A stretch of 36,160 nucleotides of DNA from Acidobacteriota bacterium (GTDB lineage: Bacteria > Acidobacteriota > Terriglobia > Bryobacterales > Bryobacteraceae): contig JAPKYX010000057.1 of the NCBI GenBank assembly GCA_026394075.1, positions 1-36,160 of the forward strand, read 5' to 3'. Shown here piece after piece: positions 25,859 through 33,080 of this stretch. The translations under genes and the position numbers were made by a program. Under the pieces are notes generated by a model, which worked only from the letters and a program-made list of their open reading frames with translations, was not told the origin of the DNA and searched no databases. Positions within the stretch are counted from its first letter, which is position 1. Every line of letters starts with the position of its first letter.

Positions 25859-25878
25859 GTTGTGATCACGATCACAAC
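25859..25878. promoter_or_regulatory. Perfect Crp/Fnr-family-type palindrome upstream of the pirin gene
   Basis: The sequence GTTGTGATC-AC-GATCACAAC is a perfect 9-bp inverted repeat. Its core is TGTGA-N6-TCACA, identical to the classical CRP half-site consensus. It ends 23 bp before the pirin ATG and just upstream of a strong AAGGAGG ribosome-binding site (25889-25895). The position near the leader suggests control of the pirin gene by a Crp/Fnr-family regulator. Whether it activates or represses cannot be told. Confidence 0.6.
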
Positions 25879-25901
25879 ACCGAAGCTTAAGGAGGCTTCC
25901 C

Positions 25902-26600
25902 ATGATCACTATCCGCAAATCCGACGACCGCGGCGCCGCCAACTTTGGCTGGCTCGATAGCAAGCACACCTTCTCGTTCAACACCTATCACGACCGGGAG
26001 CACACGCACTTCCGCACCCTCCGCGTCATCAACGACGACATCGTTCAACCGGGCCAAGGCTTCGGCACGCACCCGCACCAGGACATGGAAATCTTGACTT
26101 GGGTGATCAGCGGCGCGCTGGAACACAAGGACTCCTCCGGTGGCGGCGGCGTGATCCGCCCCGGCGAAATCCAGCAGATGTCGGCCGGCACCGGCATCTA
26201 TCACAGCGAGTTCAACCATTCGAAGACCGAACCCGTGCGGTTCCTGCAAACCTGGATCTTCCCTGAACGCAAAGGCCTGAAGCCCCAGTACACGCAGACC
26301 GGCTTCCCGGACGCGGAACTCCGCAACCAGTTCAAAGTCGTCGCCGCTCCCGGCGCCCCCAACGGCGCGGTCCCATTGAACCAGGACGCCCGACTGCTGG
26401 TCACCCGCCTGGACCCCGGCGCCACCGCCACCCACACCTTAGGCGATGGCCGCGGCGCTTACCTGCAAGTGGCCCGTGGCTCCGTAACGCTGAACGGTCA
26501 ACCGCTGGCCGAAGGCGACGGGGCGAAGGTGACCGAGGAGTCGGCGCTGACGGTCACTGGAGTGAGTGACGCGGAAGTGCTGTTGTTTGACTTGGCGTAA
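25902..26600 (+). CDS. Pirin family protein (YhhW-like)
   Basis: This 232-residue two-domain cupin protein has an ideal ribosome-binding site AAGGAGG 6 nt before the ATG. The metal-binding residues of pirins are all present: His57 and His59 (FGTHPHQDME), His101 and Glu103 (TGIYHSEFNHS). These match the ligand positions of E. coli YhhW, which has quercetin 2,3-dioxygenase activity in vitro. The N-terminal block DDRGAANFGWLDSKHTFSF is typical of YhhW-like pirins. The physiological role of bacterial pirins is unsettled and includes redox sensing and enzyme regulation. A perfect Crp/Fnr-type palindrome lies just upstream. Confidence 0.95.
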   Translation: MITIRKSDDRGAANFGWLDSKHTFSFNTYHDREHTHFRTLRVINDDIVQPGQGFGTHPHQDMEILTWVISGALEHKDSSGGGGVIRPGEIQQMSAGTGIYHSEFNHSKTEPVRFLQTWIFPERKGLKPQYTQTGFPDAELRNQFKVVAAPGAPNGAVPLNQDARLLVTRLDPGATATHTLGDGRGAYLQVARGSVTLNGQPLAEGDGAKVTEESALTVTGVSDAEVLLFDLA

Positions 26601-26663
26601 GCGCGGAGGGCGGCAACTTCTTTCATCGAGGCTGCCGCCCGCTGTCGGGACTAGAATGTGGAT

Positions 26664-26909
26664 ATGGCCTTTGTGCTCAGCGACGAGGAGTTGGAAGCAG
26701 CGCACATTAGTGAAGCGGAAGCCCGATTGGCGTTGGCACTCCAGTTGTTTCAAGACGACCGCGTGACGCTGGCGCGGGCCGCTGGAATCGCTGGCCTGCA
26801 CCAAATGGACTTCCAGCGCGAGTTAGCACAGCGCAAGATTCCCCTCCACTACGACCTGGAAATGCTGCAGGAGGATCTGCAACACGTGGCGAGGCTAAAG
26901 CCTCTTTGA
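26664..26909 (+). CDS. UPF0175 family antitoxin-like protein
   Basis: This is an 81-residue protein from the ATG at 26664; an in-frame GTG at 26658 would add two residues. It shows UPF0175 features: SDEELEAAHISEAEARLALALQLFQ, then a helix-turn-helix-like RVTLARAAGIAGLHQMDFQRELAQRKIPLHY, with the hallmark IPLHYD near the end. UPF0175 proteins are usually encoded next to DUF3368 PIN-domain genes and are thought to be DNA-binding antitoxins. The downstream DUF3368 gene overlaps by 4 bp (TTGA), which supports a two-gene toxin-antitoxin operon. Confidence 0.87.
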   Translation: MAFVLSDEELEAAHISEAEARLALALQLFQDDRVTLARAAGIAGLHQMDFQRELAQRKIPLHYDLEMLQEDLQHVARLKPL

Positions 26910-27373
26910 TCGTCGTCTCCGACACTTCGCCGATCCTCAACTTGAACGCGATCGGTTTCGCAAGGCTGTTTGAACCCCTTTATGGCCAGTTGCTGATTCC
27001 ACCGGCCGTAGCAATGGAACTGACTCGTTATGGCTTCGATCTTGCTGCCGCGCCATGGCTACAGGTGCGGCAGACAATGGATGTTGCCTTCGTCGCATCT
27101 CTGCGGATGGCGCTTGACCCCGGTGAAGCCGAAGCGATCGCGCTGGCGAAAGAGCTCAAGGCCGATGCGATTTTGATCGACGAGCGCTTGGGACGCCGGG
27201 CGGCACGGGCCGAGGGAATCGCTGTCGTCGGGATTCTGGGAGTGCTCGCAGCTGCGAAGAACCGCGGCCTCATCCCGACCTGTGCTCCATTGGTGGCGGC
27301 TCTGCGGCAAGCGGACTTCTGGCTAAGCGACGACCTTTGCAATCAGTTCCTCGCGAGTCAGGGCGAAGCTTAG
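26906..27373 (+). CDS. DUF3368 PIN-domain protein (putative VapC-like toxin)
   Basis: This 155-residue protein starts with TTG at 26906, overlapping the antitoxin stop by 4 bp. The PIN-like acidic residues are in place: Asp6 (VVSDTSPILNL), Glu38 (AMELTRYG), Glu74/Glu76 (DPGEAEAIALAKE) and Asp92 (AILIDERLGRR). DUF3368 proteins belong to the PIN superfamily of metal-dependent ribonucleases and act as toxins in some pairs. GIAVVGILGVLAAAKNRGLI is the usual C-terminal helix block. The active-site acids are intact, so it may be functional. Target RNA is unknown. Confidence 0.88.
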   Translation: MIVVSDTSPILNLNAIGFARLFEPLYGQLLIPPAVAMELTRYGFDLAAAPWLQVRQTMDVAFVASLRMALDPGEAEAIALAKELKADAILIDERLGRRAARAEGIAVVGILGVLAAAKNRGLIPTCAPLVAALRQADFWLSDDLCNQFLASQGEA

Positions 27374-27456
27374 CATCTTGGGACAACGGGCCACGTTGAT
27401 CGAGCCCTTCCTGCCTCGCCACAGCGCCCCCCACTCCTGATAAATTGGGGACCTCC

Positions 27457-28713
27457 ATGAACCGCCGCCAATTTCTCTCTACCGTCGCCGGGGCCACCGG
27501 GTCCGTTTTTGCTGCGCCTTATCAGGCCAAGGCGGCGGCGCTGGCCAAGAAGGTGAAGATCACCGACGTCAAGATCATGCTGATCCGGGGCAGTTGGGAT
27601 TGGAACTTGATCAAGATTGAGACCGACTCCGGCCTCTACGGCATTGGCGAGGCCTACTGGGGCTGGGGCGTCAAGGATCTGGTGCTCAACAAAATGAAGG
27701 GCATCATCGTGGGCGAAGATCCGCTGAACGTGGACAAGCTCTACACCAAGATGCTGATGCAGAGCGCGGGCGCGGGCGCCATCGGGGGCGTCACCATGAC
27801 AGCGGCCAGTGGCATTGAGATCGCCCTCTGGGACCTGTGCGGGCGCATCCTGCAAACCCCAGTTTGCAACCTGCTGGGCGGACGGTTCCGCGACAAGATC
27901 CGCTTCTACCGCACCCTGCAAGCGGTGAAGAATGTCGAGGACATGGGCGAGTGGCGCGCGCAGATCGCGGCCGCGAAGGACGAGCAGTGGAAGTGGACGG
28001 CGCTGAAGTTCCAAGGCGACGGCATCCCGCCTCGGGCGGATCCCGGCTACAAAGAACCAGGGCATGACCCCTATGGCCGCGGTCTCACCAACAAGGACTA
28101 CCGCCGCATTGTGAAGGCCATGGAGACCGTGCGCGACACCGTAGGCCCCGACATGGACTTCGGCGTCGAATGCCACTGGAAGTACGACACCCAGGACGTC
28201 ATCCGGCTGGGGCGCGAACTGGCGCACGTCAATCCGGCGTGGCTCGAAGACCCAGTGCCGCCCGACAACATTGAGGCGATGCAGCGGGTGACACAATCGA
28301 TCCCGGTGCCGGTGCTGACCGGCGAGAACCTCTATGGCCGCCAGGGCTTCCGGAAGCTGATCGAGCTGCAGGCCTGCTCTGGCATCCACATCGATATTCC
28401 GAAGTCCGGCGGGCTGCTCGAATCAAAGAAGATCTCCGACCACGCCGAGATGTACTACATCTGGACCGCCTGCCACAACCCGGCCAGCGCCCTGGGCACC
28501 ATCGCCTCCTGCCACGCCTCCGCCGCCATGCGCGAATTCCGCATTCACGAACTGGCCAACTACGTGCCCTGGTGGCCGGACCTGGTCATCAAAGAAGGCC
28601 CGTTCTGGAAGGACGGCTACTTCACCATCGAAGACAAACCGGGCTACGGCGTCGAGATCAACCCGGATGTGGCCAAGGCGCACTTGGCCCCGGGCGAAGT
28701 ATGGTGGGGCTAG
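27457..28713 (+). CDS. Mandelate racemase/muconate lactonizing enzyme family protein, Tat signal
   Basis: The ATG at 27457 gives a 418-residue protein with a twin-arginine leader (MNRRQFLSTVAGATGSVFAA). A TTG 12 bases upstream is in frame but would displace the leader. It is an enolase-superfamily enzyme: Lys184-x-Gln186 (TALKFQGDG), Glu238 and His240 (GVECHWKYD), Glu264 (WLEDPVPPDN), Glu290 (LTGENLYG), Asp313 (HIDIPKSGG) and His340 (TACHNPASALG). The KxQ motif and the GVECHWKYD block differ from the other two family members in this window, so it likely has a different substrate. Dehydration or epimerisation of a sugar acid is the probable reaction type. The gene is convergent with the cyclophilin gene (19 bp). 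Confidence 0.88.
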   Translation: MNRRQFLSTVAGATGSVFAAPYQAKAAALAKKVKITDVKIMLIRGSWDWNLIKIETDSGLYGIGEAYWGWGVKDLVLNKMKGIIVGEDPLNVDKLYTKMLMQSAGAGAIGGVTMTAASGIEIALWDLCGRILQTPVCNLLGGRFRDKIRFYRTLQAVKNVEDMGEWRAQIAAAKDEQWKWTALKFQGDGIPPRADPGYKEPGHDPYGRGLTNKDYRRIVKAMETVRDTVGPDMDFGVECHWKYDTQDVIRLGRELAHVNPAWLEDPVPPDNIEAMQRVTQSIPVPVLTGENLYGRQGFRKLIELQACSGIHIDIPKSGGLLESKKISDHAEMYYIWTACHNPASALGTIASCHASAAMREFRIHELANYVPWWPDLVIKEGPFWKDGYFTIEDKPGYGVEINPDVAKAHLAPGEVWWG

Positions 28714-28732
28714 CCCCGCTCGCTATACGCGC

Positions 28733-30091
28733 TTAGTTGTTGAAGACCGGGATGAACAGCGTCTGCCCCAGGGGCAGTCCGTTGAACTTTACCTTCAGCT
28801 CGACATCACCCGTCGCGAGACCACTGGGGACGACGACGTTGAACTGGTAGAGCCCCACGGCGTCCTTCACCAGCGTCGCTGACTCAATCCGGGCCAGGCT
28901 ATCTCCGAAGGAGAATTCAATCGGCGTCGTGATGGGCGTTACCGCCGGGACCACTTGGCCGGCGATGGCGGTGTTGCCGGCCACGGGGCCGAAGCCGATG
29001 CCGTAGAAGGTGAGCGTATCGCCGGGGCGGGCGGGCGTGGTGCGGAGGCCGGGGATGGAACCATTGCCGATCCACTCGGAACCGCGGAAGGCGACGACGT
29101 ACTGCTTGTCGCCGATCTTGAATGAGCCCGGCGCCAGCAGGCCCGCTGAAGCGCTGCGCAATGGCAGACGCACGGCTTGGCTGGCATTGCCCCTGTAGGT
29201 CACCACCACCGGCACGGTGCTGCCGTCCGGAAGGTCACCCGGGATCTGGGCGTTGATCTGCGTGGGGCTGATGTAGGAAATGAACGCCGGCCGGCCATTG
29301 ACGGTCACGCTGACGTCGTCGAGCGTGGTCGGTGCGGCACCGTTGACAAAGTCACGGGTGGCCCATTCGCGCGAGGTGCCCGCAAAGCCGGTGCCGAAGA
29401 TCTCCACGTAGGAGCCCGGCGCGGCCGTGGAATAGCCGCCAAAGGCACTGGCCGTCATTACCCCATCAGTGGTGCGGACGTCGGGCGATTCTCCCAGAAC
29501 GCGGACAGAACTCACCAACAGAAGGTTGGCGGAGGTGAAGGCACCGGTCCGGTAGTTGACCAGAGGAATCTCATTAAAGTTGCCGTCATAGGCCACGATG
29601 GGCACACCGGTCATGCGGTCGATCACCGCCTGGCTGGCTTCATTGGCCACTTTGCCGAACACGGTAAAGCCGCCGTTGTTGGTGCCGTCCAGCTTGGTGG
29701 TGTTGTCGGCCAGGTTGAAGAACCACTGATTGGTGGCCGAATCCTTGTCGCCGCTGACTTTGGCCATGGCGATGGTGCCCCGCGTGTTGGTGACCTTGTA
29801 TTCGTTGGTCACCTTTTCGTACTGCGCCACCGGCACCGGACCCAGCCGGCTGTCCCACTTGAAGCCGCCGCCCTGGATGACGAAGTCCTTCACGTAGCGG
29901 TGGAAAAACGTGTTCGAGTAGTCGCCATTGCGGACGTACTTCAAGAAGTTCTCCACCGTCTTGGGGGCACTTTCCGGCATCAGCACCACGTCAATCGTCC
30001 CGAAGTTCGTCGTCATGCGGACGGTTTGGGCAAAGGAAAGCGGGCTGGAGAGCGCGAGTACGGCAAGGCCAAGAAGCAATCGTTGAGACAT
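28733..30091 (-). CDS. Secreted cyclophilin-type peptidyl-prolyl isomerase with Solibacter-type C-terminal Ig-like module
   Basis: This 452-residue protein has a signal peptide (residues 1-21). A cyclophilin domain spans about 22-190: VRMTTNFGTIDVVLMPESAP, YSNTFFHRYVKDFVIQGGG with catalytic Arg65 and Gln73, ATNQWFFNLADNT and GGFTVFGKV. It is expected to catalyse proline cis-trans isomerisation outside the cytoplasm. Residues about 205-452 form the tail called TIGR03437, first described from Solibacter. Marks are GSYVEIFGTGFAG, VTVNGRPAFISYISPTQINAQIPGD, ARPGDTLTFYGIGFGP and VGLYQFNVVVP. The same tail is on the dioxygenase across the divergent promoter region. The tail may mediate surface attachment or partner binding; this is inference. 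Confidence 0.92.
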   Translation of the reverse strand: MSQRLLLGLAVLALSSPLSFAQTVRMTTNFGTIDVVLMPESAPKTVENFLKYVRNGDYSNTFFHRYVKDFVIQGGGFKWDSRLGPVPVAQYEKVTNEYKVTNTRGTIAMAKVSGDKDSATNQWFFNLADNTTKLDGTNNGGFTVFGKVANEASQAVIDRMTGVPIVAYDGNFNEIPLVNYRTGAFTSANLLLVSSVRVLGESPDVRTTDGVMTASAFGGYSTAAPGSYVEIFGTGFAGTSREWATRDFVNGAAPTTLDDVSVTVNGRPAFISYISPTQINAQIPGDLPDGSTVPVVVTYRGNASQAVRLPLRSASAGLLAPGSFKIGDKQYVVAFRGSEWIGNGSIPGLRTTPARPGDTLTFYGIGFGPVAGNTAIAGQVVPAVTPITTPIEFSFGDSLARIESATLVKDAVGLYQFNVVVPSGLATGDVELKVKFNGLPLGQTLFIPVFNN

Positions 30092-30212
30092 GGATTCCTT
30101 TTGATTTTAGCGCGCCGGACACCTCCCGCGCGCCCCTTAACAAACCCAACCAACACTTTACAGTCACCGGGGCAACCGGACTGGAGGCGCCGGGCATCTA
30201 ACCTGTAGACCC

Positions 30213-31604
30213 ATGAACACCAAATCCGGTTCCATCTCTCGACGAAATCTCTTGCGCGCGGCGGCTTGGGCGCCCGTATTCTGGTCAGTGAAGGGGGCGT
30301 TCGCCCAGGCCCTGACCACGACACCCGCCCTCACCATCGGGCCGTACTACCCGAATCGGATGCCGCTGGATCTCGATAACGACCTGCTGCTGATCAACGA
30401 TTCGATTACGCCCAGCGTGGGCGACATCATGTGGCTGGGCGGCCGGGTGCTGGATGCCTCGGGCAATCCCGTGCGCGGGGCGGTGGTGGAGATCTGGCAG
30501 GCCGACAACAATGGCGCCTACATCAACACCAATAGCCCCGTCACCAACCGCGAGCCCAACTTCCAGGGGTACGGCAAGTTCGAAACCGCCTCCGATGGCC
30601 GCTACATCTTCCGGACCGTCAAGCCCGGCATCTATCCGGGCCGGACACGCCACGTCCACTACCAGATCAAGACCCCCGGTCGCGGCGAACTGGTCACGCA
30701 ATGCCACTTTGAAGGCGAGGCGCTGAACTCGAGCGATATGGTGCTGAACGGCATTTCAAACGCGGCGCAGAAGGCATCGGTGATCCGGCCCATCGAATCG
30801 ATTGACACCTCCGCGATCGGCGAAAAGCGCGTGACCTTCGACATCGTGATGGGCATCACGCCGGAGGAAGCTCCGTCGGGCACGCTGCCCGTCATTTCGT
30901 CACGCAGCGGCGTCGTAAACGCGGCCAGCTTCCAGCCGGGGGCGACGCCGGGGGCCTGGCTTTCGATCCACGGTTTCCGCCTCTCGAACTCGACGCGCAC
31001 CTGGAACGCGGGCGACATCGTGGGCGGAAAGCTGCCCACCAGCCTGGATGGTGTTCGGGTGACCATCAACGGCCGGGACGCCTACGTCTACTACGTCAGT
31101 CCGAATCAGCTAAACGTGCAGGCCCCCGCGGATAGCTTGAGCGGCACGGTGCAGGTGGTGGTCACCAATTCGAACGGTACTTCGGCGGCCACCAGTGTTT
31201 CCCTGCAAAGCGTGCTGCCGGGTTTCTTCCGTCTGACGCAGGATTACGTGCTGGCCACCGACACGCGGGGCGGCTACGTTGCGCCGGTGAACATTGCCAG
31301 CGGCACCACCTCACTGCCCGCCCGGCCCGGCGACATCGTCACGTTGTGGGGCACCGGTTTTGGACCCACCAATCCGGCCTACACGGCGGGCGAAGTGCTG
31401 AATGGTGCCGCACCGCTGCAGAATCCGGTGAAGATCCGGATCGGGCAGGCGACGGCGACGGTGCAGTACGCGGCGCTCGCTTCAGTCGGGGTCTACCAGT
31501 TCAACCTGGTGGTGCCCGATCTGCCAAATGGCGATTATCCGGTCACCGCGGAGGTGGCGGGCATCCGGTCTGGCCCGACGGGCCGTTTCCGCATCCAGCG
31601 GTAG
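30213..31604 (+). CDS. Secreted intradiol ring-cleavage dioxygenase-like protein with Solibacter-type C-terminal Ig-like module
   Basis: This 463-residue protein carries a twin-arginine leader (SRRNLLRAAAWAPVF). The intradiol dioxygenase domain spans about 40-215. Candidate Fe(III) ligands are Tyr120 (NFQGYGKFETASDG), Tyr141 (VKPGIYPGRTRHVHYQI), His147 and His149, matching the two-Tyr, two-His set of the family. The substrate-side block VRGAVVEIWQADNNGAY is also typical. These enzymes open catechol-type rings between the hydroxyls. Residues about 225-463 are the TIGR03437-type tail (GVVNAASFQPGATPGAWLSI, YVSPNQLNVQAP, GDIVTLWGTGFGP, VGVYQFNLVVP). An exported intradiol enzyme is unusual next to the classical cytoplasmic ones. 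Acting on lignin- or humus-derived phenolics is plausible for a soil bacterium. Confidence 0.92.
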   Translation: MNTKSGSISRRNLLRAAAWAPVFWSVKGAFAQALTTTPALTIGPYYPNRMPLDLDNDLLLINDSITPSVGDIMWLGGRVLDASGNPVRGAVVEIWQADNNGAYINTNSPVTNREPNFQGYGKFETASDGRYIFRTVKPGIYPGRTRHVHYQIKTPGRGELVTQCHFEGEALNSSDMVLNGISNAAQKASVIRPIESIDTSAIGEKRVTFDIVMGITPEEAPSGTLPVISSRSGVVNAASFQPGATPGAWLSIHGFRLSNSTRTWNAGDIVGGKLPTSLDGVRVTINGRDAYVYYVSPNQLNVQAPADSLSGTVQVVVTNSNGTSAATSVSLQSVLPGFFRLTQDYVLATDTRGGYVAPVNIASGTTSLPARPGDIVTLWGTGFGPTNPAYTAGEVLNGAAPLQNPVKIRIGQATATVQYAALASVGVYQFNLVVPDLPNGDYPVTAEVAGIRSGPTGRFRIQR

Positions 31605-31642
31605 GGTTGCGGTGCCTGAGGGGCAGTCGCCTTGAAAGGGCG

Positions 31643-32401
31643 CTAGCGCCGCAGCAACAGATAGGTGGTGACGGGCAGGCTGCCTTCTTCCAAAACAGTA
31701 AACCCAGCGTCCTTCGCCGCTCCGGCCCACCACGGCCGGCCGCGAGTGCCGCCGTGCGTCAACGCCGGACCAAAGGCCAGCTTGCCCCAAAAATCGTTCT
31801 CCACTACCATCAGCAGAAAATCGCCACCCGGCTTCAAGACGCGCGCCGCTTCCCGCAGAGCCGTCTTGCTGCCTTCGCGATTCAGATGGTCGACAGCATA
31901 GGCGCTGACGATGGCGTCGAAAGTGGCATCGTCAAACGGCAGCCGGCGCATGTCGGCGGTCTCAATCGTGGCCCGCTTGCTGACCCCGGCTGCATCCAGG
32001 TTGCGGCGCAGTCGCTCCTGCGGGCTCTCGCCCGGTCCAAAGTGCTCTTCAAACGAAGACCCAAACAAGTCAGACGCCACCAGCGTTGCCTGCGGCCGGG
32101 CCGTCAGCACCATGATGGCCGACCGTCCCGTCCCCGCTCCAATATCCAGCACCCGTCCAGTGCCCGCCTGCATGAAGTTCTGTGTCGGCAGGCTGGCCAC
32201 GCCATTGATGTCCACCCCAAACCGGATCATCAAAAACACCACCGCCGCCCAAGCCGTGCCGACACCCAGGGCCGCGACCGCCCACTTGGCCCACCGGAAG
32301 CGAAAGGCGCACAGCAGCCCCGCCGCCAAGACGGCAAACGCTGCCAGATGGCCGTAGTTGAGCCACCAGGGATAACCGAAATCGAGATGTGGTGCGGGCA
32401 T
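31643..32401 (-). CDS. Membrane-anchored class I SAM-dependent methyltransferase
   Basis: This 252-residue protein has two predicted N-terminal transmembrane helices (about 16-34 and 40-60). A Rossmann-fold methyltransferase follows: motif I VLDIGAGTGRSA (84-95), the acidic residue ending the next strand in LVASDLFGS, ETADMRRLPFDDATFDAIVSAYAVDHL and LREAARVLKPGGDFLLMV. This resembles the UbiE/type-11 methyltransferases. The membrane anchor suggests a lipid or quinone-like hydrophobic substrate, though none can be named. The gene is convergent with the dioxygenase gene, and its stop codon lies inside the palindrome GGCGCTAGCGCC (31639-31650). Confidence 0.87.
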   Translation of the reverse strand: MPAPHLDFGYPWWLNYGHLAAFAVLAAGLLCAFRFRWAKWAVAALGVGTAWAAVVFLMIRFGVDINGVASLPTQNFMQAGTGRVLDIGAGTGRSAIMVLTARPQATLVASDLFGSSFEEHFGPGESPQERLRRNLDAAGVSKRATIETADMRRLPFDDATFDAIVSAYAVDHLNREGSKTALREAARVLKPGGDFLLMVVENDFWGKLAFGPALTHGGTRGRPWWAGAAKDAGFTVLEEGSLPVTTYLLLRR

Positions 32402-32496
32402 TGTTCAGGCCCCTTTCTGGTGGGTGATCGTCAGACCCTGTGTCTTGGGCCACCGAAGGACAATCAGCAGTTTCCCGCAGCCGCGGGCCTCTTGCA

Positions 32497-32724
32497 TTAG
32501 AGCAGCTCGATGAACTCTGCCACCGAGAGGTTGGCGTCGCGAACGATGGCGCGTAGCAGAGGATCCTTAATCGACCGGCCAGCATGCACGGGCACAACAG
32601 TCCGGACGTTCTGCTCCGGACGAATCAAGATGAGGTGGCTACCCTTTTGCCGATCCTCGATGAACCCGGCACGCTTCAGTGCCCGGATCACTTGGCGAGC
32701 TGTCAGAGAAGGGAGTTTGGCCAT
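32497..32724 (-). CDS. hicA: HicA-family toxin
   Basis: This 75-residue protein has the HicA double-stranded-RNA-binding-like fold signature: SLTARQVIRALKRAGFIEDRQKGSHLIL with the catalytic His30, then a VVPVHAGRSIKDPLLRAIVRDANLS block. HicA toxins cleave mRNA and are neutralised by HicB. The gene follows the hicB-like gene by 19 bp on the same strand, an order (antitoxin first) common in type II hicBA operons of this form. The toxin looks intact. Confidence 0.92.
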   Translation of the reverse strand: MAKLPSLTARQVIRALKRAGFIEDRQKGSHLILIRPEQNVRTVVPVHAGRSIKDPLLRAIVRDANLSVAEFIELL

Positions 32725-32743
32725 GACTCAAGCCGAAACAGAA

Positions 32744-32992
32744 TCAGGCCGGAACCGGCACGCTGACCCTACCCTGGAATGATGGCCCCTCTTCCGGAAT
32801 TGGCTCCCCATGTTCAGCCAAGCTCTCCAGGTAGAGCGCAATCGCTTCCTTGATGTTCTGCTCTGCTTCTTCCAAGGTCTCGCCCTGCGTGTGACACCCA
32901 TGCAGTGCCGGGACGGAAGCCACATAGCCCCCCTCAGCAGCCTGCTCGTAGAAGACGGAGTAGGCAAACACTCGAGCAACTTTGCGCGCCAT
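32744..32992 (-). CDS. hicB: HicB-family antitoxin
   Basis: The start is the ATG complementary to 32990-32992 (MARKVARVFAYSV), preceded by AAGG at good spacing; a longer in-frame start at 33040 adds 16 unrelated residues. The 82-residue product shows the HicB partial RNase-H-like fold: VFYEQAAEGGYVASVPALHGCHTQGETLEEAEQNI (here GGYVASVPALHGCHTQG is the hallmark), KEAIALYLESLAEHGEPIPEE. No C-terminal DNA-binding domain is attached, so autoregulation might need another factor. It forms a pair with the downstream hicA-like gene. Confidence 0.92.
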   Translation of the reverse strand: MARKVARVFAYSVFYEQAAEGGYVASVPALHGCHTQGETLEEAEQNIKEAIALYLESLAEHGEPIPEEGPSFQGRVSVPVPA

Positions 32993-33080
32993 GAGCCTTA
33001 TTGTAGTCGGTTCGGCCAGTGTCCCTTGCTCCCGCTGCACCGCGAATGCCAGATCACGAAGCGGACCCGAGCGGTGTTAT

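Noticed and set aside
25523..25984. 153-codon minus-strand frame across the permease/pirin gap
   Set aside because: It overlaps both flanking genes, including the pirin start and the Crp-like site. Only the short ankyrin-like part is kept as a possible remnant.
29177..30208. 343-codon plus-strand frame opposite the cyclophilin gene
   Set aside because: It is antisense to a gene with a signal peptide, cyclophilin catalytic residues and a known C-terminal module, and has no motif of its own.
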